The notes beneath the pieces are model-generated. The model was given only the letters and a program-made list of their open reading frames with translations. It made no database searches and was not told the DNA's origin. From assembly GCF_003049575.1 (NCBI RefSeq), contig NZ_PYWI01000007.1:1-64000 (forward strand): DNA of 64,000 nt, given 5' to 3'. The number at the start of each line of letters is the position of its first letter. The first letter of the stretch is position 1. Shown piece after piece: positions 9,618 through 17,190 of this stretch. This DNA comes from Lysinibacillus parviboronicapiens (GTDB taxonomy: Bacteria > Bacillota > Bacilli > Bacillales_A > Planococcaceae). A program made the position numbers and the translations under genes.

Positions 9618-10925
9618 ATGAAAAATTCAGAACCTTTACTCCCTTTTTATGATTTTATTGCAACTAATGTATCCGTTGGTATTCATGCGATTGATGTGAC
9701 TGGAAAAACAATTATCTATAATACAAAAATGAAAGAAATTGAGGGATTTCATTTTGATGAATTAGCAGATCGCTCAATTATTGAACTGTTTTCTTTTCGT
9801 CAACATGAAAGTACTTTAATGCGTGTTTTACAAACGGGTATGAAAGAAATAAACGTAAAGCAAACTTACTGGAATAAAAATGGACATGAAATCACAACGA
9901 TTAATGATACTTTTCCACTTTTTCAGAAGAACAAACTCATTGGCGCCATCGAATTTGCACGTGATATTACATCACTCGAAAAATTAGTGTATCAGCCACT
10001 GCGTCGCTACGATGAACCTTTAACATTTGATATGATTACTGCTGTTTCCGACACAATGAAGCAGGTTATCGCAAATGCCAAAAAAGCAGCGGCCGTTAAA
10101 TTACCCGTATTACTAATAGGGGAGTCTGGTACTGGAAAGGATTTAGTAGCAGAAGGTATTCACCATGCTGCGTCGCCTGATCCTGAAGCATTTATAACCC
10201 TATTTAGTCGCCGTTCTGCGCAGTCAGTTCTTGATAAAGTGAAAGAGCTTTTACAACATGACAAGGCATATACATTTTTCTTTGAGCGCATTGATTTTTT
10301 AAGCCTCGACTTACAAGAACAATTATTAGAGGTACTACAGTCCCTTCCTCAGTCAAAATACATGTTGATTGGTAGCGTTGGCAGTGACCCGATTACATTA
10401 ATTGCAGAGAAGAAACTTTCAAAATCGCTGTACTATTTTTTCGCGACCATGGCTATTACAATCCCCAATTTAACAGACCGAAAAGAAGATATTCTGCCGT
10501 TTGTTGATGATTATATTAGCAGACACCGCGAACGTTTCGCATCGAACGTGCTTGAGCTTGCACCTGATGTGCAAACATTGTTCTTACAATATGATTGGCC
10601 CGGGAATTTGAAGGAACTTGAATTATTACTGGATGAAATTGTGTCGTTCATGACAACTGAGACAACAGTTACCCATGATTTATTGCCGCTTCATTTCCGT
10701 TTTAAAGTACAACAACAAGACGCATCCGATCGAGAGCCAGAGTATTTTATGTTTCAGCAACAAAATGATGTCATGCCGCTTGATGCCTATTTACGGGAAG
10801 CCGAATCCTATTATGTGCAAAATGTATTGAATTTATATGAGGGCAATATTACAAAAGCAGCCGGTGCGCTTGGTATGAGTCGACAAAACCTACAATATCG
10901 TTTACGAAAAATCAAGAAACAATAG
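9618..10925 (+). CDS. RocR-like regulator with degenerate AAA+ domain
   Basis: A 435-aa protein that follows the RocR layout: N-terminal PAS domain (about 8-115, with YNTKMKEIEGF), AAA+ domain (about 140-345) and C-terminal Fis-type helix-turn-helix (NITKAAGALGMSRQNLQYRL). Walker A is intact (GESGTGKD). The GAFTGA loop that contacts sigma-54 is missing, the segment being shortened by about 20 residues. Walker B reads TFFFERI instead of LLLDEI, and the arginine-finger region reads LYYFFATM instead of LYYRLSV. In the known family these features are needed for ATP hydrolysis and sigma-54 activation. It is divergent from rocA, so it is probably the regulator of the cluster, but likely works without sigma-54. 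ATG 9618 follows GAGGTG. Confidence 0.88.
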   Translation: MKNSEPLLPFYDFIATNVSVGIHAIDVTGKTIIYNTKMKEIEGFHFDELADRSIIELFSFRQHESTLMRVLQTGMKEINVKQTYWNKNGHEITTINDTFPLFQKNKLIGAIEFARDITSLEKLVYQPLRRYDEPLTFDMITAVSDTMKQVIANAKKAAAVKLPVLLIGESGTGKDLVAEGIHHAASPDPEAFITLFSRRSAQSVLDKVKELLQHDKAYTFFFERIDFLSLDLQEQLLEVLQSLPQSKYMLIGSVGSDPITLIAEKKLSKSLYYFFATMAITIPNLTDRKEDILPFVDDYISRHRERFASNVLELAPDVQTLFLQYDWPGNLKELELLLDEIVSFMTTETTVTHDLLPLHFRFKVQQQDASDREPEYFMFQQQNDVMPLDAYLREAESYYVQNVLNLYEGNITKAAGALGMSRQNLQYRLRKIKKQ

Positions 10926-10978
10926 CTTCGTTTAACTATTGTTGCCCATTGTTAAATCATAATTGGATATGTTCAAAA

Positions 10979-11020
10979 AAAAAATGAGGATGACTTCACA
11001 TAGAAGCATCCTCATTTCTT
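10979..11020. terminator. Bidirectional terminator
   Basis: Perfect 11-bp stem AAATGAGGATG (10982-10992) with CATCCTCATTT (11007-11017), an A run before it and a T-rich stretch after it. It serves the RocR-like gene from the left and the S1-domain gene from the right. Confidence 0.85.
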
Positions 11021-11397
11021 TAATGTCCTGACTGTTCGATCCAGTCCTGTAATTTGTCTTTTAGGGAGTTAAAACCATTAGCATCAGACTCATCTACGCG
11101 GTCCTGTAATGATTTACGTGGTGGTGCATCTTTTTTTCGTAACGTTGCTGGGCGTTCTTGTAAAGCTCGGATCGATAAACTAATTTTTTCGGCCGCTTCA
11201 TCGATTTCAAGCACCTTTACTTCAACTTCTTGCCCAACCGATAAAAATTCACTCACGTCTTTGACAAAGCCGTACGTAATTTCGGAAATATGCACAAGCC
11301 CTTGTGTTTCTTCATCAAGCGCTACAAATGCACCGTACGGTTGAATGCCTGTAACTTTTCCGGTTAACACGTCTCCTAATTCATATTTTTTTACCAT
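11020..11397 (-). CDS. yugI: S1 RNA-binding domain protein (YugI/GSP13-like)
   Basis: A 125-aa protein. Residues 5-75 form one S1 domain (LTGKVTGIQPYGAFVAL, GLVHISEI, VKVLEIDEAAEKISLSIRA). The remainder is a charged tail with a short amphipathic end. This matches B. subtilis YugI (general stress protein 13), a ribosome-associated RNA-binding protein. It stands alone, closed by the shared terminator at 10979. The ribosome site before ATG 11397 is weak (GTGGG or AAAGG). Confidence 0.85.
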   Translation of the reverse strand: MVKKYELGDVLTGKVTGIQPYGAFVALDEETQGLVHISEITYGFVKDVSEFLSVGQEVEVKVLEIDEAAEKISLSIRALQERPATLRKKDAPPRKSLQDRVDESDANGFNSLKDKLQDWIEQSGH

Positions 11398-11485
11398 AAC
11401 CTTTGCCCACTTTCTATATGTTTGCTACGTATATATCACGTTAAATTATAACATAGGTAAATAAGTGGAGCAAAAATTCGTCTTA

Positions 11486-13123
11486 TCAATTAATTGCTGC
11501 AATTCGGAATTGGGATTCCCCTAAATCATTTGTCATTGTATCAATTCTAAAAAGGATACTTTGTCCAAATATCCTCTGTTCCTCCTCTTTCACGGTAGCT
11601 TTAATTGTAATTGTTGCTCCTTTTGTCTCACTCAGATCGCTAAAAATAAGCATGTCACTAAATTTCGGTATTTCTGTTCCCACAACTTCATCCATTACCA
11701 GTTGCTGTGCTACTTTATAATCCTGTTGTGATAACGCATAAATATATAAGCTCACTACATTTAATGGTTGCAATGAGTTTAACACCGTCATATCCCCTGT
11801 TTGCTTATATGTGTTATAAATCTGCTGTGCTAACTGTATCGAGTACTCATCTAATGCTACTTCGGTTGCGCCATATTGTGTATTGGTTTCAGGATTATAA
11901 CGTTTTTTTAGTACGCCCATCCACACATCGTATGCCGTAAGCTGAAAGAGCGTTAATGACTTCCCTGTTTTCAGCTCATTCACTATTGTTTGTGCTGTTT
12001 CTTGCATCACCATACCAAATTCCCCCTCGGCAACGCGCATGATAAACGCTTTATACTCTTCAGTTATATGACCATCTAGCGTATGCGTAGAAAAAGATTC
12101 TGTACCTTTCAATAAAGCTAGCCATGTGTTTTCATATTCTCCCTTCAAGACCATATACTCTGGAGAATCTGTAAATGAATCTGCGAGCAGTGTTTGCTCG
12201 TACATTACTAAAATAGCTGCTGTTTCACTTGCAGTTAATCGTAAGTCACCACCTACAAGCAAGGAGCCAGTTGCTAAATGCTTAAAATAACCAACTATAT
12301 CCGGATGAATATTGTCCTTATAGGAAGAAGCATGCTCACCAAATAAAGGATTCGGTCGAAATTGACCATCACTTTGCAGTTCAATATATTGCTTATTTGC
12401 GGTTGATATCAAATGTTTTAATTCTTTTGGGAAGTGATTAGAATCGGTCGTTAAAATTTTGCTATAGTCTGTTAATCGTGACGTATAATAACTGGCAATC
12501 TCATTTGCTGTATTTGCGTAAAGTTTAAAATAATCAAATGAATCACTAAAGGGTAAATGTTTACCTACACTACTATCTTCCCACATTTTAAAAATCTCAC
12601 TTGGTGTCATTAAATAATTCATTACACTCCACTCCATACTTTGAGTGAAGTCATCATTTATAATCTGACTCTCTAAAAATTCTGCTTTTCTACTCTTCAA
12701 ATGATTTAAGCTACTACTTGCCATTTGCACAGTGGATAACTTATTAAACTCTTCCTCAGGCATATCAAGCTCAATCCGCATTTCCTCACGTTTTTCTTCG
12801 TACTTTTTTGTAAAGTCTACTAGCCATTCTTCATAGTTTATAGACTGTTCAATTTCTGTTGTTTGCACAGTGGTAGGTGGACCGATTATATATGATGTTG
12901 CTAATACTCCAACTATGAGCACACTTGCAATACTCGCTACCCAAACAGTTGGATTTTTCCATTTATTAGGGTTCTTTTGTGGTAAGGAGACTATTTCCTT
13001 AGTTGAGGCGACTTCCTCTGCTTCAATTTGCACGACTACATCTACTGGATCTAATTGGGGTTCTATGCGGTCGTATGATTTTTTTAAGAGCGCCATACGT
13101 TTGTCAAATTGTTGCTCATCCAT
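11486..13123 (-). CDS. Large membrane-anchored partner of the ECF sigma factor (putative anti-sigma factor)
   Basis: A 545-aa protein of no family I recognise. Residues 1-65 are cytoplasmic and charged, a single helix lies at about 68-90 (VWVASIASVLIVGVLATSYI), and ~455 residues should be outside the membrane, rich in Glu, Tyr and Thr and mostly helical in appearance. ATG 13123 follows GGGAG and overlaps the sigma factor stop codon by 8 bp, so translation is coupled. Small cytoplasmic domain, one helix and a large outer domain, encoded directly after an ECF sigma gene, is the usual topology of anti-sigma factors; no zinc-binding His-x3-Cys-x2-Cys motif is visible. The function is inferred from context. 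Confidence 0.75.
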   Translation of the reverse strand: MDEQQFDKRMALLKKSYDRIEPQLDPVDVVVQIEAEEVASTKEIVSLPQKNPNKWKNPTVWVASIASVLIVGVLATSYIIGPPTTVQTTEIEQSINYEEWLVDFTKKYEEKREEMRIELDMPEEEFNKLSTVQMASSSLNHLKSRKAEFLESQIINDDFTQSMEWSVMNYLMTPSEIFKMWEDSSVGKHLPFSDSFDYFKLYANTANEIASYYTSRLTDYSKILTTDSNHFPKELKHLISTANKQYIELQSDGQFRPNPLFGEHASSYKDNIHPDIVGYFKHLATGSLLVGGDLRLTASETAAILVMYEQTLLADSFTDSPEYMVLKGEYENTWLALLKGTESFSTHTLDGHITEEYKAFIMRVAEGEFGMVMQETAQTIVNELKTGKSLTLFQLTAYDVWMGVLKKRYNPETNTQYGATEVALDEYSIQLAQQIYNTYKQTGDMTVLNSLQPLNVVSLYIYALSQQDYKVAQQLVMDEVVGTEIPKFSDMLIFSDLSETKGATITIKATVKEEEQRIFGQSILFRIDTMTNDLGESQFRIAAIN

Positions 13124-13664
13124 TTTCAACACTCCCTTCCTCTAACAAAACTTCTTTAAGTTTTTCCTTTGCCCGTAAAATACGAACTTTCACTGTTGAC
13201 AATGAAATGCCTAGCACCTCAGCAATTTCCTCGTACTTTAGTTCGTGAAAGTAGAATAATACAAGCGGATAACGATATTTTTCATCGAGTGTTTGAATGG
13301 CGTTATGTAATAGTCTGTCTTCCTCAAAATTTAGGACATGCTTTTCCGCTGAAGCACTAGGAATATGTTGCAGTGCGCTCAGCAACTCCTCTTTTGCTTG
13401 CTCCCGTTGCTCCTTTCGATAATAATCCCGTGTCGCATTTAGGGTAATTTTATAGAGCCATGTGGTAAAACGATCGTGCTTAAATTGATGCAAAAAGCGA
13501 TATAACTTTACAAACACCTCCTGTGAAACATCTGCCAAATCACAGTTATGTACACCACATTGAAAGGCAAATTTTTCAACTGTTCGCTGGTGGATACGAA
13601 TAAGTTCGATATAGGCTTCTTTATCGCCTTGCTGTGCCTGTTCAATTAATTCAAATTCAGTCAC
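13116..13664 (-). CDS. ECF-type RNA polymerase sigma factor
   Basis: A 182-aa sigma-70 family protein with region 2 (CDLADVSQEVFVKLYRFL and WLYKITLNATRDYYRK) and region 4 (LDEKYRYPLVLFYFHELKYE then IAEVLGISLSTVKVRILRAK), with no regions 1 or 3, as in ECF sigma factors of the SigM/SigW/SigV kind. It directs polymerase to a small stress regulon, usually for the cell envelope. The start is GTG 13664 behind a GGGGGGAG site. The downstream gene is its likely anti-sigma partner, and a promoter of ECF form precedes it. Confidence 0.92.
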   Translation of the reverse strand: MTEFELIEQAQQGDKEAYIELIRIHQRTVEKFAFQCGVHNCDLADVSQEVFVKLYRFLHQFKHDRFTTWLYKITLNATRDYYRKEQREQAKEELLSALQHIPSASAEKHVLNFEEDRLLHNAIQTLDEKYRYPLVLFYFHELKYEEIAEVLGISLSTVKVRILRAKEKLKEVLLEEGSVENG

Positions 13665-13696
13665 TGTTCTCCCCCCTTATTTACTTGGTATGTATG

Positions 13697-13724
13697 GAAC
13701 GAAGTATTTCTCCTAATTGTTACA
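13697..13724 (-). promoter_or_regulatory. Candidate autoregulated ECF promoter
   Basis: The minus strand reads TGTAAC (13719-13724), 17 nt, then CGTTC (13697-13701), ~35 bp before the sigma factor start. ECF promoters in Bacillus have a TGAAAC-like -35 and a CGTM-like -10 at 16-17 nt, so this is a plausible self-activated promoter; one base of the -35 and part of the -10 deviate. Confidence 0.5.
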
Positions 13725-13953
13725 TATTTATATGAATCTGGCTTCCATAAGGGGAAAGTTGGTAGAAATGCTGATTGCTGGGGCTGGTAGCCCGTTAGAA
13801 TTGTCGTATCGCTTTTTTGGTGTAGCCTGTTGTGCTACTTGAACCTTTTAGCATAGAAAGTAGTTCAATTTATAGTCAATTTTCTGATATTTGCCTTGTG
13901 TTATGAAATTTTTGCGGTAAAATAAAACTTTAGTATAAGGAGGCTTTATTTTC

Positions 13954-15291
13954 GTGTCATCGAGAGATCAATTTACATCTAAAATTGGATTTATCTTAGC
14001 AGCGGCTGGCAGTGCCATCGGGCTTGGAGCAATCTGGAAATTCCCCTATATGGCGGGGACAAATGGCGGAAGTGTGTTTATTCTGCTATTCATCTTATGT
14101 ACGTTCTTTATCGGTTTACCGGTGTTAATTGCTGAATTTATGATTGGACGTCGTGGACAAAAGGATGCCGTGACATCATTCAAAGAGCAAGCGCCAGGAA
14201 AACCATGGTATTTGATAGGTTGGGGCGGCATGATAATTGCTGGTTTAATCTTATCTTTCTATAGCGTTGTTGGCGGTTGGATTTTAAGTTATTTAGGACG
14301 TTCAATAACGTTTCAACTAAATAATGGTGGCAATGATACTAACTACGCTGATTTGTTTGGCAGTATTATCTCTAGCCCCTTTGAAGCGGTGCTTGTGCAA
14401 GGCTTATTCTTGCTATTAACCATAGCGATTGTTTCTGGGGGCATTAAAGGCGGTATTGAAAAAGCTAGTACGTGGATGATGCCACTATTATTCATCTTCT
14501 TCATCGTATTAGTTGTGCGCTCATTAACACTTGACGGTGCAATGGAAGGCGTTAAATTCATGTTCGTCCCTGACTGGTCTTACTTGAATGCCGAAACATT
14601 TTTAAAGGCACTCGGACAAGCATTCTTCTCGTTAAGTGTCGGTATTGCGGTCATGATCACCTATGCTTCTTACCTTTCAAAAACTGAGAAAATTGGTAAT
14701 TCAGCGATAAATGTCGCCTCAATGAATATCATCATTTCGCTACTTGCAGGCCTTGTGATTTTCCCTGCAGTATTCGCACTTGGCTATACACCCGATCAAG
14801 GGCCTGGTCTGGTATTTATCATCTTGCCAGCTGTCTTTCAGCAATTACCGCTTGGCGGCTTGTTTTTAACTATTTTCTTTATCCTTTTACTATTTGCCAC
14901 AGTCACTTCTTCTATTTCAATGCTTGAAATTGTTGTTGCAATAGCGATTGGAGACAAGCCTGAAAAACGCAAAAAAATTGCTTGGATTGGTGGGATCATT
15001 ATTTTTATCTTCGGAATTCCAAGTGCCTTGTCATTTGGTATCTTATCCGATGTGCAAATTTTAGATCGTTCTATCTTCGATTTTGTTGACTTTATGACAA
15101 ATAGTGTTGGTATGCCAATTGGCGCTCTACTTATCTCCATCTTTGCAGGCTACTACTATACAAAAGATATTTCTCGTCGGGAGCTTGCTTCATCGAGTTT
15201 AATGTTTAACATTTGGTATATTTTGATTCGCTATGTATCACCTATTGCGATATTGCTTATTTTCATTCAAGGTATACTTCCATTATTTTAA
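13954..15291 (+). CDS. Sodium-dependent transporter, NSS (SNF) family
   Basis: A 445-aa integral membrane protein of the neurotransmitter:sodium symporter family with about 11 helices. Helix 1 has the unwound signature AAAGSAIGLGAIWKFPYM that binds Na+ and substrate, and ILSYLG and a TYASYLSK segment fit helices 3 and 6-7. Bacterial members with 11 helices, such as Tyt1, take up amino acids; the substrate is unknown. The start is GTG 13954 after AAGGAGG. A TAAAAT -10-like box lies ~35 bp upstream. It is a single gene ending at the stem-loop at 15298. Confidence 0.9.
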   Translation: MSSRDQFTSKIGFILAAAGSAIGLGAIWKFPYMAGTNGGSVFILLFILCTFFIGLPVLIAEFMIGRRGQKDAVTSFKEQAPGKPWYLIGWGGMIIAGLILSFYSVVGGWILSYLGRSITFQLNNGGNDTNYADLFGSIISSPFEAVLVQGLFLLLTIAIVSGGIKGGIEKASTWMMPLLFIFFIVLVVRSLTLDGAMEGVKFMFVPDWSYLNAETFLKALGQAFFSLSVGIAVMITYASYLSKTEKIGNSAINVASMNIIISLLAGLVIFPAVFALGYTPDQGPGLVFIILPAVFQQLPLGGLFLTIFFILLLFATVTSSISMLEIVVAIAIGDKPEKRKKIAWIGGIIIFIFGIPSALSFGILSDVQILDRSIFDFVDFMTNSVGMPIGALLISIFAGYYYTKDISRRELASSSLMFNIWYILIRYVSPIAILLIFIQGILPLF

Positions 15292-15297
15292 TAAATA

Positions 15298-15333
15298 AAT
15301 AATCCTCGCACCGTTCTAGGCGCGAGGATTATT
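15298..15333. terminator. Stem-loop terminator between NSS gene and DUF1871 gene
   Basis: Perfect 12-bp stem AATAATCCTCGC (15298-15309) with GCGAGGATTATT (15322-15333). The minus-strand side continues into TTATTTATT, the plus side into ATCTAAAATT, so it looks stronger for the minus-strand gene ending at 15385. Confidence 0.65.
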
Positions 15334-15384
15334 ATCTAAAATTAGTATTATTGTCTCCGCCTAAAATAGCGGTGACTTTTTATA

Positions 15385-15654
15385 TTAAATAATACACTTA
15401 GCTTCAAATTTAATGGCAATGAGTTTGTACGAAATGGATACACAATCTTCAAATGGAATCCATTGTTCAAACGAGTGTTCATATGTTTCTTGAATAACCT
15501 TTGCTAGTACTGAAGGGTCATCAATCCCCTGCAGTGCTGCTACGACATCAGCTGTTTCCGTATCATAATGGTCTGGACCTAAGTGGAATGGATCCCATTC
15601 CTCTAGCAGATGCACGGCTGCTTGATTCATTTTAATATTTTCCAAAATACTCAC
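15385..15654 (-). CDS. yugE: DUF1871 family protein (YugE-like)
   Basis: An 89-aa soluble protein with the LLEEWDPFHLGPDHYDTE motif typical of DUF1871. In B. subtilis yugE lies next to patB, as here, where patB is divergent 63 bp away. The start is GTG 15654 behind AAGGATAAT; an internal ATG at residue 9 is an alternative giving a length nearer YugE. The fold is a small helical bundle; no biochemical role is known. Confidence 0.8.
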   Translation of the reverse strand: MSILENIKMNQAAVHLLEEWDPFHLGPDHYDTETADVVAALQGIDDPSVLAKVIQETYEHSFEQWIPFEDCVSISYKLIAIKFEAKCII

Positions 15655-15717
15655 CTATTATCCTTTTATCATACTCGTATGATACCATAGGAAATAAAAA
15701 AGAAAAGAGTGATTTGC

Positions 15718-16887
15718 TTGTCTATTTTCGATAATACTATTAATCGTCGCCATTCCAACTCTGTAAAATGGGACGCAATGGAAAAAGTATATGGGTTAAA
15801 AGATGCTTCTGAAATATTACCGATGTGGGTAGCTGATATGGATTTTGCGCCTCCTGTAGCTGTGTCACAGGCATTGCAAGAGCAAGCTAGTAACGCTATT
15901 TTTGGCTATAGCTTTGTCAGTGAGCAAGCACTACAATCAATAGTAGACTGGCAGGAAACTCGCCATGGTTGGCACATTGACAAACAATCTATTTTATTCA
16001 ATAACGGTGTCGTTTCTGCATTGGCAAATGTTATAGTAGCACTTACTCACCCTGAAGATAAGGTGCTTATTTCAACACCCGTCTATCCGCCATTCTTTAA
16101 CATCCCTAAAAGTAATGGCCGAGAAGTTGTTACTTGCCCTTTAGTGGTGAAAAACGGCACATTTGTCTATGATTTTGTAGCCTTTGAACAAGCACTTGCC
16201 CAAGATGTGAAAGCCTACATATTATGTAATCCTCATAATCCAGGTGGCTATGTATGGGATGAAGCTACATTAAAAGAAATTGTTCGTCTATGTACAAAAT
16301 ATGATGTTCTTATTATTTCTGATGAAATTCACTCGGATTTAATGTTAGATGGGGCAGTACACATACCTCTTGCAAAGGTTGCAGGAGATGAAGTCGATCG
16401 GATTATTACATGTATGGCACCAACAAAAACTTTTAATCTAGCTGGCATTCAAATTGCTTATATGATTGTCACAGATAAGCAAAAACGGGCGCAGTTAGAA
16501 GCACTCAACATGGCTAGTGGTCACGGCTCACTAAATAGCTTCGCCCCTATCGCAATGCAAGCTGCATACTCAGCAGGTGCATCATGGTTAGATGAATTAC
16601 TTACTTATATTTCTAAAAATATGGAATATGTGATTACCGAGTTAGCACAATTACCTGGCATTCGTATTGCGAAACCTCAGGGCACATATTTACTATGGAT
16701 TGATTACCGCGACATGGCAATTGATGAGAAAGTGATGATGCAACGTTTGTTGGAAATTGGTCAGCTTGCATTAGAACCTGGTACAAAGTACGGGGAAGAA
16801 GGTCGTGGTTTCCTTCGTATGAATGTTGCTTGTTCTTTTGAAACTGTAAAAGATGGCGTAAGCCGCTTTAAACGCGCATTATTATAA
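15718..16887 (+). CDS. patB: PLP-dependent C-S lyase, MalY/PatB family (cystathionine beta-lyase)
   Basis: A 389-aa fold-type I aminotransferase-like enzyme. Motifs: LPMWVADMDF near the N-terminus, NPHNPGGYVW, SDEIHSDL and the PLP lysine in MAPTKTFNLAG (about residue 238). The family cleaves cystathionine or cysteine to homocysteine/sulfide, pyruvate and ammonia, which links it to sulfur amino acid metabolism. TTG 15718 is preferred because AAGAG is correctly spaced from it; GTG 15709 sits inside that site. It is closed by the terminator at 16976. Confidence 0.9.
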   Translation: MSIFDNTINRRHSNSVKWDAMEKVYGLKDASEILPMWVADMDFAPPVAVSQALQEQASNAIFGYSFVSEQALQSIVDWQETRHGWHIDKQSILFNNGVVSALANVIVALTHPEDKVLISTPVYPPFFNIPKSNGREVVTCPLVVKNGTFVYDFVAFEQALAQDVKAYILCNPHNPGGYVWDEATLKEIVRLCTKYDVLIISDEIHSDLMLDGAVHIPLAKVAGDEVDRIITCMAPTKTFNLAGIQIAYMIVTDKQKRAQLEALNMASGHGSLNSFAPIAMQAAYSAGASWLDELLTYISKNMEYVITELAQLPGIRIAKPQGTYLLWIDYRDMAIDEKVMMQRLLEIGQLALEPGTKYGEEGRGFLRMNVACSFETVKDGVSRFKRALL

Positions 16888-16912
16888 TCTCACAAGTGTA
16901 CGCATTATTCAT

Positions 16913-16937
16913 AAGGATTACTAAGGATTACTAAGGA
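16913..16937. repeat. Short tandem repeat
   Basis: AAGGATTACT occurs twice head to tail and is followed by AAGGA, 2.5 copies of a 10-bp unit, between patB and its terminator. Confidence 0.8.
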
Positions 16938-16975
16938 CACTTTTAAAGATAGTTCAAGTACTTGAGATATCCAAT

Positions 16976-17025
16976 AAGACTGTCGACAAACTCTAAGAAA
17001 TTTTGTGTTTGTCGACGGTCTTTTT
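16976..17025 (+). terminator. Strong intrinsic terminator after patB
   Basis: 16-bp stem with one mismatch (16976-16991 with 17007-17022) and five T residues. Its 13-mer AAGACTGTCGACA recurs at 17080-17092 beside a small perfect hairpin (17062-17074), so this 300-bp gap holds repeated hairpin pieces but no gene I can support. Confidence 0.88.
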
Positions 17026-17190
17026 ACTTTATATTGATTCCTTTCCAAGCACCCCCCTTTTGCGGCGGGTCGCCGAGAAAAGACTGTCGACATCCCCGAT
17101 ATTATTTCATGTTTGTCCACTGATACCCTCCTTATGTTTAGAAACGAGTTAAAAAGGTAAGAGTTTCTATACAAAAGTGAGGTGTATTAA

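Noticed and set aside
16905..17174. 89-codon minus-strand frame between patB and the CorA-like gene
   Set aside because: It runs through the patB terminator and the tandem repeats, has no ribosome site and no family-like sequence.
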